From Teichococcus rhizosphaerae (lineage in GTDB: Bacteria; Pseudomonadota; Alphaproteobacteria; Acetobacterales; Acetobacteraceae): a DNA stretch of 64,000 nucleotides. Made by a program: the position numbers and the translations under genes. Below are positions 1 through 9,043 of the stretch, one piece after another. The stretch is taken from assembly GCF_002631185.1 (NCBI RefSeq), contig NZ_PDNU01000006.1, positions 62,001-126,000 on the forward strand, read 5' to 3'. How positions within the stretch are numbered: the first letter of the stretch is position 1; every line of letters starts with the position of its first letter. The notes under the pieces were generated by a model. That model did no database searches and was not told the DNA's origin. It worked only from the letters and a program-made list of their open reading frames with translations.

Positions 1-1
1 C

Positions 2-1834
2 GGCGGCTGGCGCGGCATCCTGGGCGGCGCGCTGCTGTTCAGCGCCGGCATCGTCGCGCTGCACTTCACCGGCATGGCGGCGGTGCAGGTGCTGCCCCTG
101 CCGCTCGACATGGAGGGCAACGGCACCCATGCCGCGCTGGCCCTGACGGTGGGGCTGGTGACGCTGATGGTGATGGCCGCCGCCGCCGCCGCCCACCTGA
201 TCGACCACCGCAACGAGGAGGACGGGATGCTGCGCATGCGCCGCCTCGTGGACTCCGCGATCGAGGGGCTGGCGATCGTGCAGAATGGCCGCATCCTGGA
301 GGCCAACCAGAGCTTCCAGGCCATGGCCGGGCTGCCGCGCGCGGCGCTGGTGGGCCAGGAGATGCCGGGCGCGCTGCTGCCGCCGCTGCACCTGCCGGAG
401 GGCCGGCCGGAGGCCACGGTGGAGACGCAGCTGCGCCGGGCGGACGGCACGCTGCTGGATGTGGAGCTGGTGGTGCGGGACAACGTGCCGCGCCCCGGCA
501 AGCGCGTCTTCGCGCTGCGCGACCTGCGGGAGCGGCGCGAGCAGGAGCGGCGCATCCGCCACCTGGCGCTGCACGACGCCCTGACCGGCCTGCCCAACCG
601 CGCCCGCTTCACCCAGCAGCTCGAGCAGACGCTGCGCGCCGCGGGCCTGGCACGGCAGAGCGTGGCGCTGATCCGGCTGGGGCTGGACCGCTTCAAGGAG
701 ATCAACGACCTGTACGGCCACATGGCGGGCGACGCGGTGCTGCGCAGCTATGCGCGGCAGATCTCCACCCTGGCGCCGCCCGGCAGCGTGGCGGCCCGCC
801 TCGGCGGCGACGAGTTCGCCCTGCTGCTGCCCTATGTGGCCGAGGGCGAGCTGCGCGCCGTGCTCGACGCGCTGGAGGCGCTGGCGCGGCAGCCGCACTG
901 GGTCGGGCCCGCGGAGATCCTGGCCAGCGCCGCCATCGGCGTCGCGCTGTTTCCGCTCGACGCCCAGGCGGGCGAGGCGCTGCTGGCCGATTCGGACGTG
1001 GCGATGCGCCGCGCCAAGGCGCTGCGCAGCGGCGGCGCCTGCTTCTACCAGGCGGAGATGGATGCCAGCGTGCGGGTGCGCCGCCGGCTGGCGGAGGACC
1101 TGCGCGGCGCCCTGGCGATGGGCCAGCTTCGCCTGTTCTACCAGCCCCAGGTGGAGCTGGCGACCGGCCGGCGCACCGTCCACGAGGCGCTGATGCGCTG
1201 GCGGCACCCGATGCGCGGCTTCGTCTCGCCCGCCGAGTTCATCCCGCTGGCGGAGGAGAGCGGGCTGATCCTGACGCTCGGGGAATGGGCGCTGCGCACC
1301 GCCTGCGCCGCCGCCGCGGCCGACCCGCGCATGGGGCGGGTGGCGGTGAACCTCTCGCCGTTGCAGTTCATGCAGCCCGGGCTGCCGCAGGCCATCGCCA
1401 CCATCCTGGCCGAGACGGGCCTGCCGCCGGGGCGGCTGGAGCTGGAGATCACCGAAAGCACGCTGATGCAGGACCAGGACCGCGCCACCGTCATGGTGGG
1501 GCAGATCCGGGCGCTCGGCGTGCAGGTGGCGATGGACGATTTCGGCACCGGCTATTCCTCGCTCGGCACGCTGCGGGCCTTCTCCTTCGACAAGATCAAG
1601 CTCGACCGCAGCTTCCTGCGCGAGATCGGCAGCAGCCGGCAGGCGATGACCATTCTCCGCGCCGTGCTGGCGATCGGCCAGGGGCTCGGCGTGCCGGTGC
1701 TGGCCGAGGGGGTGGAAACGGAGGAGCAGCGCGCCCTGCTGCGCGCCGAGGGCTGCGCCGAGGCGCAGGGCTACCTGTTCGGCGAGCCGCTGCCGCCCGA
1801 GGAGCTCGGCCTGCGCGGCAGCGCGGCCGCCTGA
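2..1834 (+). CDS. MHYT-PAS-GGDEF-EAL cyclic-di-GMP signalling protein (5' partial)
   Basis: Membrane-bound protein that probably makes and/or degrades cyclic di-GMP. The frame is open from the window edge, so the N-terminus is missing. An in-frame ATG at 74 is probably internal, because the codons before it read ALHFTGM, the repeated motif of MHYT sensor domains. Counting from that ATG: a hydrophobic MHYT remnant (1-45), a PAS-like segment (about 50-155), a GGDEF domain with an intact GGDEF at 244-248, and an EAL domain with EAL at 371-373 and DDFGTGYSS further on. Both catalytic signatures are present, so cyclase and phosphodiesterase activity are both possible; which dominates cannot be told from sequence. 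It converges with the next gene. Confidence 0.93.
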   Translation, partial: GGWRGILGGALLFSAGIVALHFTGMAAVQVLPLPLDMEGNGTHAALALTVGLVTLMVMAAAAAAHLIDHRNEEDGMLRMRRLVDSAIEGLAIVQNGRILEANQSFQAMAGLPRAALVGQEMPGALLPPLHLPEGRPEATVETQLRRADGTLLDVELVVRDNVPRPGKRVFALRDLRERREQERRIRHLALHDALTGLPNRARFTQQLEQTLRAAGLARQSVALIRLGLDRFKEINDLYGHMAGDAVLRSYARQISTLAPPGSVAARLGGDEFALLLPYVAEGELRAVLDALEALARQPHWVGPAEILASAAIGVALFPLDAQAGEALLADSDVAMRRAKALRSGGACFYQAEMDASVRVRRRLAEDLRGALAMGQLRLFYQPQVELATGRRTVHEALMRWRHPMRGFVSPAEFIPLAEESGLILTLGEWALRTACAAAAADPRMGRVAVNLSPLQFMQPGLPQAIATILAETGLPPGRLELEITESTLMQDQDRATVMVGQIRALGVQVAMDDFGTGYSSLGTLRAFSFDKIKLDRSFLREIGSSRQAMTILRAVLAIGQGLGVPVLAEGVETEEQRALLRAEGCAEAQGYLFGEPLPPEELGLRGSAAA

Positions 1835-1858
1835 GGCCACAGCACCCCAGGCGACAAA

Positions 1859-1882
1859 GCCCCAGGCGACAAGTCCTGGGGC
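1859..1882. terminator. Hairpin between convergent genes
   Basis: A perfect 8-bp inverted repeat (GCCCCAGG / CCTGGGGC) with an 8-nt loop lies between the stop codons of the GGDEF-EAL gene and the convergent SDR gene. Its left arm is part of a 13-bp direct repeat (1845-1857 and 1860-1872). There is no clear T-tract, so a role as a bidirectional terminator is inferred from position and symmetry. Confidence 0.45.
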
Positions 1883-1892
1883 CGGCGCGTCC

Positions 1893-2648
1893 TCAGCCCT
1901 CGCGGTGGACGCGCAGCGGGCCGAAGCTCTGGCAGACCGGCATCACCTGCAAGGTGTTGACATTGACCCGCGCCGGCCGCGAGGCCACCCAGTGGACGGC
2001 ATCGGCGATGTCCTCGGGCGTCAGCGCCTCGGTGCCCTGGTAGACGGCGGCGGCGCGGGCCTCGTCACCGAAGCGGACCTTCGAGAACTCCGTGCCGCCG
2101 ACCAGGCCCGGCTCGATGTCCGTCACCCGCACGGCGGTGCCGAACAGGTCGGCGCGCAGGTTGAGGCTGAACTGGCGGACAAAGGCCTTGGTGGCGCCAT
2201 AGACGTTGCCGCCCGGATAGGGCCACTCGCCGGCGGTGGAGCCGATGTTGACCACATGGCCGCGGTTGCGCGCCACCATGCCCGGCAGCACCGCATGGGT
2301 GACGGCGACGAGGCCCTTCACGTTGGTATCGATCATCGTCTCCCAGTCGCCGAGGCTGGCGCGCTGCGCCGGCTCCAGGCCGAGGGCGAGCCCCGCATTG
2401 TTGACCAGCAGGTCGATCCCCGCCCAATCCTCCGGCAGGGCGCCGATGGCGGCGGCGACGGCCGCGCCGTCCCGCACGTCCAGCGCCAGGGGCCGCACCC
2501 TTTCCGCCCCCAGCTCGGCCGCCAGCGCCTCCAGCCGGTCCAGCCGGCGGCCGGCGGCGATGATGCGCGCCCCCGCCTCCTCCCGCGCGAAGCGGCGGAC
2601 GATGGCGGCGCCGAACCCGGCGCTCGCCCCGGTGACGAGAAGAATCAT
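1893..2648 (-). CDS. SDR family NAD(P)-dependent oxidoreductase, YdfG-like
   Basis: Short-chain dehydrogenase of 251 residues, close to YdfG, the family's 3-hydroxy acid (allo-threonine/serine) dehydrogenase. The nucleotide-binding motif TGASAGFG is at the N-terminus, NNAG is near residue 86, and the catalytic YGATK lies near 150 after an upstream Ser (NIGSTAG). The 251-aa length is normal for YdfG-type enzymes. Cytosolic. The exact substrate is inferred only from family resemblance. It stands alone, convergent with the GGDEF-EAL gene and 66 bp downstream of the metallopeptidase gene on the same strand. Confidence 0.85.
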   Translation of the reverse strand: MILLVTGASAGFGAAIVRRFAREEAGARIIAAGRRLDRLEALAAELGAERVRPLALDVRDGAAVAAAIGALPEDWAGIDLLVNNAGLALGLEPAQRASLGDWETMIDTNVKGLVAVTHAVLPGMVARNRGHVVNIGSTAGEWPYPGGNVYGATKAFVRQFSLNLRADLFGTAVRVTDIEPGLVGGTEFSKVRFGDEARAAAVYQGTEALTPEDIADAVHWVASRPARVNVNTLQVMPVCQSFGPLRVHREG

Positions 2649-2714
2649 GGAGAACCCCCCTGCGCAGGCATTGCCCCGCCGGTATGGCAGGGCGGCCGCG
2701 CGGCGGAAAGCGCC

Positions 2715-3470
2715 TCAGCCGACGCGCAGCAGCCCCGGCCCGTGCCGGCGCAGCCAGTCCCGCGCCCCGGCGTGGCGCGGCGCGAGGCGGTCCAGCGTGG
2801 CCCAGAAGCGCGGCGAATGGTTGGGCTCGGCCAGATGCGCCACCTCATGCGCCACCACCGAGTCGAGCACCCAGTCCGGCGCCATCGCCAGCCGCCAGGA
2901 AAAGGCCAGGGTGCCATCCGGCGCGCAGCTTCCCCAGCGGCTGCGCGTGTCCTTCAGCCGGATGGCGCGGGGCGCCACCGCCAGCGCCGCCGCGTGGCGC
3001 CCGGCATGGGGAGCGATGCGGCGCGCCGCCTCCGCCCGCAGCAGCTCCAGCACGCGGCGGGGCAGCGCCTCCGCCGCGCCGCCCACCAGGATGCGGCCGC
3101 GGCGCAGCTCCGCCCGGCCATCGGGCCGCTCCGGGCGGTGCAGGAGGCGGTGCGGCACGTCGCCCAGCGGCACCAGCGCGCCGGGGCGGAACGGCCGGCG
3201 CGGCGCCAGCCCTTCCAGCTCCCGCGCCACCCAGGCGGCGTGCCGGCGCAGCAAGGCCAGGCCCTCCCGCCGGCCGGCGCTTGGCGGCAGGACCACCACC
3301 ACCTCTCCCGCCACCGGGTCGATCCGCAGCGAGACGTGCCGCGCGCGCGCCAGCGGGCGCCAGCGCACCGTGCAGGCGAGAAAAGGGGATGGGCAGGCAA
3401 GAAAGGGGGATGGCGGGGCCGAAATGGGCAGGGTGGGCGCGGACACAGCCGGGGCGGGCGCCGCCGGCAT
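2715..3470 (-). CDS. YgjP-type (DUF45 / M48-like) metallopeptidase domain protein
   Basis: Predicted zinc metallopeptidase of 251 residues with the family signature RWGSC (about 165) followed by VVAHEVAHL (HExxH, about 193-201) and a downstream NHSPRFW block, as in SprT/YgjP-like proteins. The function of this family is poorly known. The ATG at 3470 is the first reasonable start after the stop of the upstream kinase gene (3533). The first 40 residues are low in complexity and contain a tandem PSPFLAC duplication, so translation may really start further in. It follows the kinase gene by 62 bp on the same strand and may share its transcript. Confidence 0.8.
   Translation of the reverse strand: MPAAPAPAVSAPTLPISAPPSPFLACPSPFLACTVRWRPLARARHVSLRIDPVAGEVVVVLPPSAGRREGLALLRRHAAWVARELEGLAPRRPFRPGALVPLGDVPHRLLHRPERPDGRAELRRGRILVGGAAEALPRRVLELLRAEAARRIAPHAGRHAAALAVAPRAIRLKDTRSRWGSCAPDGTLAFSWRLAMAPDWVLDSVVAHEVAHLAEPNHSPRFWATLDRLAPRHAGARDWLRRHGPGLLRVG
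3372..3413 (-). repeat. 21-bp in-frame tandem duplication
   Basis: Two 21-bp units (3372-3392 and 3393-3413), differing at a few positions, encode PSPFLAC twice near the N-terminus of the metallopeptidase gene. The unit length is a multiple of three, so the frame is kept. Confidence 0.8.
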
Positions 3471-3532
3471 GCGCAGCCGCAGCGCCTCCGCCCCCACGGG
3501 CGGCGGGCCGGAGGGCGCGCCCGGCAGGGCCC

Positions 3533-6100
3533 TCAGGCCGCGACGGCGCGGTGGATCGCCGCCTCGAGGTCGCGCATGCCATAGGGCTTGTTGAGGAACA
3601 TGGCGCCCGGCAGCACCTCCGCCTCCTGCTGCCCGCCGAAGCCCGAGGCGAAGATGACGCGCAGCCCCGGCCAGCGCTCCAGCGCCTGCCGCGCCAGCTC
3701 CGGCCCGCTCAGGCCGGGCAGGCCGATATCGGTCAGCAGCACGTCGAATTCCTGCCGCTCCAGCAGGCGCAGGGCGGCGCGGCCATCGCCCGCCCCCACC
3801 ACCTGGAAGCCGAGGGCGGAGAGCATGTCCTCGCTGTCCATCAGGATCAGCGGGTCGTCCTCCACCAGCAGGACGCGGATGCCGCCCCCCGCGCCCGCTC
3901 CGGCCGCGGGCGGGCGCGAGGGCGCCGGGATGCGCGGCGAGGCGGCGGCGTTCAGCGCCTGGCGGCGGTTGTTGAGGGTGTGGCGGACCTTGCGGGCCAG
4001 GTCCTCCCGCCGGTAGGGCTTGGAGAGGAGGCTGACGCCCGGGTCCAGCCGCCCGCCATGGACGATGGCGTTCTCGGTGTAGCCGGAGGTGAACAGCACG
4101 GCGGCGTGCGGCAGCATGGCCTGCACCTGCCGCGCCAGCTCGGGCGCGCGCACGGGGCCGGGCATCACCACGTCGGTGAAGAGCAGGTCGATGGAAACGC
4201 CGCTGCGCACCAGGGTGAGCGCGCTCTGCCCGTCCGACGCGCGCAGCACGGTGTAGCCCAGGTCGTTCAGCAGGTCGACGACGGTGGCCTGCACCACGGG
4301 GTCGTCCTCCACCACCAGGATGGTCTCGCTGCCGCCCCGCACGGGCGAAAGGGCGAGCGCCGGCACCACCTCCTCCGCCTCGCGGCTGCGCGGCAGGTAG
4401 ATGCGCACCGTGGTACCCTGGCCCGGCTCGGAATAGATCTTGATGTGGCCGTGGCTCTGCTTGACGAAGCCATAGACCATGGAAAGGCCGAGGCCGGTGC
4501 CGCGCCCCTCGCGCTTGGTGGTGAAGAAGGGCTCGAACACCTTCTCCAGCAGCTCGGGCGGAATGCCGCAGCCGGTGTCGGAGACGGCCAGCATGACATA
4601 CTGCCCCGGCTGCACCTCCTCGTGCTGGAGCGCGTAGAAATCGTCCAGCATGGCGTTGCCGGCCTCGATGGTCAGGCGGCCCGCGCCGTCCATCGCGTCG
4701 CGCGCGTTCACGGCGAGGTTGAGCAGGGCGTTCTGCACCTGGTCGGGATCGGCCAGGGTGTTCCACAGCCCGCCGGCGATCACCGTTTCCATCTCGATCG
4801 CCTCGCCGAGCGCGCGGCGCAGCAGGTCGTCCATCTCCCGCACCAGCCGGCCGAGGCTGACCGGGCGCGGCTCCAGCGGCTGGCGGCGGGCGAAGGCCAG
4901 AAGCTGGGAGGACAGCTTGGCGCCACGCTCCACCGCCTCCAGCGCCGCGTCCAGCCGGCGCATGTCGCCGGCGGCGAGCGCCGTGCGCTGGAGCATCTGC
5001 AGGTTGCCGCTCAGGATCTGCAGCAGGTTGTTGAAGTCGTGCGCCACGCCGCCGGTGAGCTGGCCGATCGCCTCCATCTTCTGGCTCTGGCGCAGCGCGT
5101 CCTCGGTGCGGCGGCGCTCGGCCTCGCTCCGTTCCAGGGCCTGGGTGCGCAGGCGCACCATCTCCTCAAGCTGGTTCTTGTAGCGCTCCAGCTCGTCCGT
5201 CAAGCGCTTCTGCTCGGTGATGTCGTAGCCCAGCACGAAGATGCCCGCGACCTGGCCGTCGGCATCGGTGATCGGCTGGTAGACGAAGTCGAGGAAGCGC
5301 TCGGCCACCGGCTCATCGCCTTCCTGGCGCAGCCGGATGGGTATGGAGCGGCCGTTGAAGGCTTGGCCGGTGCGGTAGACCTCGTCGAGGACGCCGAAGA
5401 AGGACTGGCCTTCCAGCTCCGGCAGCGCCTTGCGCACCGGCCGGCCCAGGATGTCGTCACGGCCCACCACGCCCAGATAGGCCTGGTTGGCGATCTCGAA
5501 CACATGCTCGGGCCCGCGCAGGAAGGCGGCGAAGGCGGGCGCCTGCTCCACCAGCTGGCGCAGCTGCGTCCGCTCGGCGTCGAGCGCCCAGTTCGCGGCC
5601 TGCACCTCCTGGGCGCGGCGGAACACGGCGCCCTCCAGGGCGGTCTCGGCCAGTTCCGTATCCAGGCCGGCGCGGCGGCGCAGCGTCTGCATCTCCGTCA
5701 CGTCGTCGGTCTGCTGGAGGATGTAGCGGACCTCGCCCTGCTCATCGAGGATCGGGGTGTGGGTCGCGCTCCAGAAGCGCTCCTCGAACGCCGTGCCGCC
5801 GCCTTCCGCATGGGGGATGGCGTAGCGGATCAGCGCCAGGGTGTGCGGCGCCCGGGTGCGCAGCACCGTCTGGAGGGAATGGCGCAGCTGCCGTGCGCCC
5901 TCGCCGCTCGGGTCGTGCGGCCCGGAGGGAAAGGCGTCGAAGATGTTGCGGCTGACGATCTCGGCGCGCGTGCGGCCGGTGACCCGGCAATAGGCATGAT
6001 TGGCCCAGACCAGGACGAAGCGGGCATCCATGACCATATAGGGATGCGGCGCCGCCTCCAGCAAAGCCTCGAAATCCAGGGGTGCGAAGGCGGAGCGCAA
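3533..6100 (-). CDS. Hybrid sensor histidine kinase, PAS-PAS-HisKA-HATPase-REC-REC
   Basis: Soluble hybrid histidine kinase; no membrane segment is visible. Order: PAS domain (about 10-130), second PAS-like domain (about 165-290), coiled linker, HisKA with phospho-acceptor His354 in [11 protein letters not shown], HATPase with N box ([10 protein letters not shown]) and G boxes (DTGCGIP, GTGLGL), then two receiver domains with phospho-acceptors Asp643 (FTDVVMPG) and Asp791 (LTDIGLPG). The frame extends to a GTG at 6193, but I prefer TTG at 6100: it has GAGGGA about 10 nt upstream, it starts just before the first PAS domain, and a perfect palindrome at 6137-6157 lies inside the longer version. 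No output domain, so it probably feeds a phosphorelay. Confidence 0.88.
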   Translation of the reverse strand: MRSAFAPLDFEALLEAAPHPYMVMDARFVLVWANHAYCRVTGRTRAEIVSRNIFDAFPSGPHDPSGEGARQLRHSLQTVLRTRAPHTLALIRYAIPHAEGGGTAFEERFWSATHTPILDEQGEVRYILQQTDDVTEMQTLRRRAGLDTELAETALEGAVFRRAQEVQAANWALDAERTQLRQLVEQAPAFAAFLRGPEHVFEIANQAYLGVVGRDDILGRPVRKALPELEGQSFFGVLDEVYRTGQAFNGRSIPIRLRQEGDEPVAERFLDFVYQPITDADGQVAGIFVLGYDITEQKRLTDELERYKNQLEEMVRLRTQALERSEAERRRTEDALRQSQKMEAIGQLTGGVAHDFNNLLQILSGNLQMLQRTALAAGDMRRLDAALEAVERGAKLSSQLLAFARRQPLEPRPVSLGRLVREMDDLLRRALGEAIEMETVIAGGLWNTLADPDQVQNALLNLAVNARDAMDGAGRLTIEAGNAMLDDFYALQHEEVQPGQYVMLAVSDTGCGIPPELLEKVFEPFFTTKREGRGTGLGLSMVYGFVKQSHGHIKIYSEPGQGTTVRIYLPRSREAEEVVPALALSPVRGGSETILVVEDDPVVQATVVDLLNDLGYTVLRASDGQSALTLVRSGVSIDLLFTDVVMPGPVRAPELARQVQAMLPHAAVLFTSGYTENAIVHGGRLDPGVSLLSKPYRREDLARKVRHTLNNRRQALNAAASPRIPAPSRPPAAGAGAGGGIRVLLVEDDPLILMDSEDMLSALGFQVVGAGDGRAALRLLERQEFDVLLTDIGLPGLSGPELARQALERWPGLRVIFASGFGGQQEAEVLPGAMFLNKPYGMRDLEAAIHRAVAA

Positions 6101-6136
6101 TAAATGGGAATCCCTCGAGCGAACGGCGCGGCGGCC

Positions 6137-6157
6137 ATGATCACGATCTCCGTGATC
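6137..6157. promoter_or_regulatory. Operator-like palindrome upstream of the hybrid kinase
   Basis: TGATCACG-ATCTC-CGTGATCA: perfect 8-bp arms around a 5-nt spacer, 37 nt upstream of the preferred TTG start of the kinase gene. The size and symmetry suit a dimeric repressor or activator site. The binding protein is unknown. Confidence 0.4.
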
Positions 6158-6276
6158 AGATGGGGGCGACGCGGCCGTGGAAAAGGCCGGCACGCAATTG
6201 GTGGCGGCGGACCGCCCGGCTTCCCGCGGATGGCGAGGGCCGGGCCGCCCGGAAGGGGAAGACCCGGCGCCAGGCC

Positions 6277-6591
6277 TCAGCCGGGAAAGGCCTTCAGCTC
6301 AATCTCGACGAAGCTGAAGGGCATGGCACCAGTGTTCACGACGTTGTGCTCGGTGCCGGCGGCGCGCTCATAGGAGGTGCCGGGGGTCAGCTGGACCTCG
6401 GCGGTCCCGCCGCCCGGCAGTTCCAGCGTCATGGTGCCGGCCGAGACGGGCACCACGACATATTTCCAGCCATGCCGGTGCCAGCCGGTCTCCCCGCCCA
6501 CGGGAAAGTCCCAGCGGGTCACGCGCAGGTCGTCATTGTCGATCTGCACCGTGGGGGTGGCAGGCGGGCGGCAGCGCAGCGGTTCGCTCAT
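6277..6591 (-). CDS. Small cupin-domain protein
   Basis: Single-domain cupin of 104 residues. Motif 1 is visible as GETGWHRHGWKYVVVPVSAG (about 33-52), with candidate metal ligands His39 and His41-region residues, and motif 2 includes the THN-like segment EHNVVNTGAMPFSFVEIE (about 81-98). Small cupins of this type bind a metal and either catalyse a simple reaction or act as sensors; no substrate can be assigned. The ATG at 6591 was chosen because upstream residues in the frame do not look like cupin sequence. It lies downstream of the YcgN-type gene on the same strand. Confidence 0.72.
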   Translation of the reverse strand: MSEPLRCRPPATPTVQIDNDDLRVTRWDFPVGGETGWHRHGWKYVVVPVSAGTMTLELPGGGTAEVQLTPGTSYERAAGTEHNVVNTGAMPFSFVEIELKAFPG

Positions 6592-6683
6592 CTCGGGGTC
6601 TTCCAGCGGTGGAGCAGGCAGGGGGCGCGTTCGGGCCAGCGGCCCTGGCACGCCCTGGAGGTCGCGCGGCGAGGCTCGCCAGT

Positions 6684-6735
6684 GGGGCTCATCGGCGGGG
6701 CTCATCGGCGGGGCTCATCGGCGGGGCTCACCGGG
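6684..6735. repeat. 13-bp tandem repeat, four copies
   Basis: Unit GGGGCTCATCGGC repeated at 6684, 6697 and 6710 exactly, and at 6723 with two changes. It spans the stop codon of the cysteine-cluster gene and runs into the gap before the cupin gene. The unit is not a multiple of three, so adding or losing copies beyond the stop would not change the protein. Confidence 0.9.
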
Positions 6736-7236
6736 GCCGGCCTCGGGCGGGGCGGCCGGTGCCTCGGGCGCCTCGGCGGCATCGCCGCGCGGCCATTCCC
6801 CGGGCCAGGCCGCCACATGGTCCTCCAGGTCGCGCGCCGCGCGCTCGGGCACGGCCCGGCCGCGCACCGAGGCGCCGGAGCGGTGCACCGTCTCCGGATC
6901 GCCCGACACCAGGGGGTGCCACCAGGGCAGGTCCCGCCCCTCCGACACCAGGCGATAGGCGCAGGAGGGCGGCAGCCAGTCGATCTTCGCCAGGCGCCGG
7001 GGCGTGAGCTTCACGCAATCCGGCACATGCGCGCGGCGGTTGGGGTAGTCGCGGCAAAGGCAGCTCCGCGTGTCGAGCAGGCGGCAGGCCACGGTGGTCC
7101 AGGCCAGCTCCTCGGTGTCCTCGTCGCGCAGCTTGTGCAGGCAGCAGCGGCCGCAGCCATCGCACAGGCTTTCCCATTCGGCGCGGCTCATCGCCGCGAG
7201 GGACTTGGTCTTCCAGAAAGGGGTTTCGGCGCCCAT
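6715..7236 (-). CDS. YkgJ/YcgN family cysteine-cluster protein (UPF0260)
   Basis: 173-residue protein of the zinc- or iron-sulfur-binding cysteine-cluster family typified by E. coli YcgN; the biochemical function is unknown. Visible: [12 protein letters not shown] (about 26-37) and a string of further Cys residues ([18 protein letters not shown], then VPDCVKLTP), followed by the family's [10 protein letters not shown] block. The C-terminal tail after about 150 is Ala/Pro/Glu-rich and ends inside a 13-bp tandem repeat. It is transcribed divergently from mmcB, with 52 bp between the starts. Confidence 0.85.
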   Translation of the reverse strand: MGAETPFWKTKSLAAMSRAEWESLCDGCGRCCLHKLRDEDTEELAWTTVACRLLDTRSCLCRDYPNRRAHVPDCVKLTPRRLAKIDWLPPSCAYRLVSEGRDLPWWHPLVSGDPETVHRSGASVRGRAVPERAARDLEDHVAAWPGEWPRGDAAEAPEAPAAPPEAGPGEPRR

Positions 7237-7288
7237 CGGATCACTCTAGGCCGGCATGGCTTGACGGGGGAGGGAACGGAGAGCGAAC

Positions 7289-7783
7289 ATGCCGGGGATG
7301 TCCGACATACCCTCTCCCCTCCTCTCCATTCCAGAGCGGACGCTGCATGTCTGCCGCGCCGCCGCCCGCCTTTGCGGCCGGCTGGGCTGGGCGCCGGTGA
7401 TGGAGGTGCCGCTGCCCACGGGGCGCCGGCTCGACATCCTGGCGCTGGAGCCGGATGGCGGGTTCACCGCCATCGAGGTGAAGAGCTGCGCGCGCGACTT
7501 CCTGAGCGACGGGAAGTGGCAGGAATACCGCGAATGGTGCGACCGGCTGTTCTTCGCGGTGGATCTCGACTTCCCGCAGGACCTGCTGCCGGGTGATGTG
7601 GGGCTGATCGTGGCGGAGGGGGGGGAGGCGGCGGTTCTGCGCCAGCCGGCAGAGCACCGGCTGGCCCCGGCGCGGCGCAAGGCGCTGCTGCTGCGCTACG
7701 CGCGGCTGGCGGCGGGGCGGCTGCAGGGCCTGTGCGACCCGGCCGGCGCGGCGGAGCTGCGCGCGGCGCTGCGGGTCGAGTGA
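7289..7783 (+). CDS. mmcB: MmcB family DNA repair protein
   Basis: 164-residue member of the MmcB family, a PD-(D/E)XK-like nuclease fold protein linked to mutagenesis and DNA repair in Caulobacter and other alphaproteobacteria. The core is RLDILALE...FTAIEVKSCARDF (about 48-74), giving D, E and K in the expected spacing. The start at 7289 has GGAGAG seven bases upstream; a second ATG lies three codons in. Single gene between a divergent cysteine-cluster gene and a convergent DUF952 gene. No LexA or CtrA box was recognised with confidence upstream. Confidence 0.83.
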   Translation: MPGMSDIPSPLLSIPERTLHVCRAAARLCGRLGWAPVMEVPLPTGRRLDILALEPDGGFTAIEVKSCARDFLSDGKWQEYREWCDRLFFAVDLDFPQDLLPGDVGLIVAEGGEAAVLRQPAEHRLAPARRKALLLRYARLAAGRLQGLCDPAGAAELRAALRVE

Positions 7784-7823
7784 AGCGGCGGGGCGAGGAC
7801 CGCGCCGAGGCCGGGGCGCCGGC

Positions 7824-8180
7824 TCAGGGGATGTCCTCGGGAAAGCGGTGGGCGCCGTCCGGCCCCAGGGGCAGCGGCATCGACCAGCGCACGGCCGCCA
7901 GCGGCAGGGGGCCGTAGAGATGCGGGAACAGGCCGGGGCGGCTGCCGCCGCCGGCCGGTTCCCAGCGCAGCGCCACGCCGAGCGCGGCCGCATCGGCGGC
8001 GACCAGCCACAGATCGGGCTGGCCGGCGCGATGCCTGGCGGCGCTGGCGCGGAGCTGGGCGGCGGTCGAGAAGTGCAGGAAACCGTCCCGCGCATCCTCG
8101 GCGCTGCCGCGGTACTGGCCGGCGGCGCGGGCCTCGCGCCAGTCGGCATCGCGGACCATGGTGTAGATGAGGGGCTCCAT
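7824..8180 (-). CDS. DUF952 domain-containing protein
   Basis: 118-residue DUF952 protein. The typical features are present: an N-terminal YTMVRDADW, the GFLHFSTAAQL block (about 33-43), a LWLVAADA strand, and a C-terminal FPHLYGPLPLAAVRW segment. This family resembles an ADP-ribosyltransferase-like fold, but its role is not established. ATG at 8180 chosen because the conserved region begins immediately after it. It sits 10 bp downstream of the phage-type lysin gene on the same strand, but it looks like a normal chromosomal gene and probably marks the left flank of the phage-like cassette. Confidence 0.8.
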   Translation of the reverse strand: MEPLIYTMVRDADWREARAAGQYRGSAEDARDGFLHFSTAAQLRASAARHRAGQPDLWLVAADAAALGVALRWEPAGGGSRPGLFPHLYGPLPLAAVRWSMPLPLGPDGAHRFPEDIP

Positions 8181-8190
8181 GCCCTCCCGT

Positions 8191-8643
8191 TTAGCCGGGC
8201 CCGAGGCGGTAGAACAGCATGGAGCCGATCTCGGCCAGCGGCGGCACGCCGATCGCCCAGGGCGGCAGCTCGTCCACGTCATGCGCGTGGGTGGCGCCGC
8301 CCGTGGGGTCCGCCAGCGTGCCCGAGGCCGCGCGCAGCGCGATGCGGCGGCAGATGGCGAAGGCCGGGTCGCCGGCCGGGATCGCCATCATCAGCAGGTG
8401 CCGCAGATGGTTGCGGTTCCAGCAGGAGAACTGGAAGGGCGCGCGGCAGACGGCCGACAGGCCGTTGCCCCAATGCGTCACCCGCTCCTCCTCCGCCAGG
8501 CGGACGCGGTTCATGATGGTCGCGGCCAGCGCCTCGATGGCGCGGACGGGGCGGGTGCCCGCCTCGGCCCAGAGGGTCATGGCCAGGATCTCCTGGGCCG
8601 GCAGGGTCTGCACGTCGATGGCGCGGGACAGGGCGATGCTCAT
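8191..8643 (-). CDS. Cell wall hydrolase (SleB/CwlJ-like, Hydrolase_2), phage-type endolysin
   Basis: 150-residue peptidoglycan hydrolase of the SleB-like family. Signatures: WAEAGTRPVRAIEALAATI (25-43) with Glu27 as the likely catalytic acid, FQFSCWN (70-76), and DPTGGATHAH (112-121). It lacks a signal peptide, so release would need the neighbouring membrane protein, as in phage lysis modules. The ATG at 8643 is preferred over upstream codons in the frame because homologous residues start here and the longer form would overlap the preceding gene. Last gene of the cassette; its natural role is probably host lysis and particle release. Confidence 0.82.
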   Translation of the reverse strand: MSIALSRAIDVQTLPAQEILAMTLWAEAGTRPVRAIEALAATIMNRVRLAEEERVTHWGNGLSAVCRAPFQFSCWNRNHLRHLLMMAIPAGDPAFAICRRIALRAASGTLADPTGGATHAHDVDELPPWAIGVPPLAEIGSMLFYRLGPG

Positions 8644-8656
8644 GTGAGGGGCTCTC

Positions 8657-9043
8657 TCAGCTGCGGTCTTCGGAGCGCCAGCCACGCTGGGCGGATTGCA
8701 GGGCCGCAGCAGCGGTGGCGGCTCGGGTGGCCGCATCGAGCTTCTCCTCGATGCGCAGCAATTGCCGGCTGAGGCGCTGATCGACATCGCGGATCAGCGA
8801 CAGGGGCACATAGGTGCGCGCCACCTCCAGCTTGAAGGCGGCGAGCTCGTCCCGCGTGCGCGACAGGGCATCGGGATCATGCCGCATGCGCGGCGGGGCG
8901 CCGGGGTCGGGCCGCGCGGCGTCCTCGCCGCAGCGTTCCTCCGCGCCGCGGCGCAGCCCGCGCAGCATCCAGGCCAGCAGAACCAGGATCGGGGCCTGCG
9001 CAGCGGTGGCCAGCGTCTGGGGTTCCAGATCAAGCGGGTTCAT
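8657..9043 (-). CDS. Small membrane-anchored coiled-coil protein, probable lysis-module partner
   Basis: 128 residues. One hydrophobic segment near the N-terminus (about 14-30, LATAAQAPILVLLAWML), a charged/proline linker, then a predicted coiled coil (about 58-108, DALSRTRDELAAFKLEVA onward). This layout and the position 13 bp before the lysin gene suit a holin-like or spanin-like accessory, but there is only one clear membrane segment and I do not recognise a named family. The start ATG at 9043 follows an AGGAGGGCC Shine-Dalgarno. Transcribed toward the lysin. Confidence 0.65.
   Translation of the reverse strand: MNPLDLEPQTLATAAQAPILVLLAWMLRGLRRGAEERCGEDAARPDPGAPPRMRHDPDALSRTRDELAAFKLEVARTYVPLSLIRDVDQRLSRQLLRIEEKLDAATRAATAAAALQSAQRGWRSEDRS

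Noticed and set aside
2684..6103. Plus-strand open frame of 1139 codons over the metallopeptidase and kinase genes
   Set aside because: It is the antisense shadow of two genes with clear domains; the product is Arg/Gly/Ala-rich with no motif. Long shadow frames are normal at this GC content.
7824..8180. DUF952 gene as part of the phage-like cassette
   Set aside because: It is on the same strand and only 10 bp from the lysin, but DUF952 genes are ordinary chromosomal genes and no link to phage particles is known to me.
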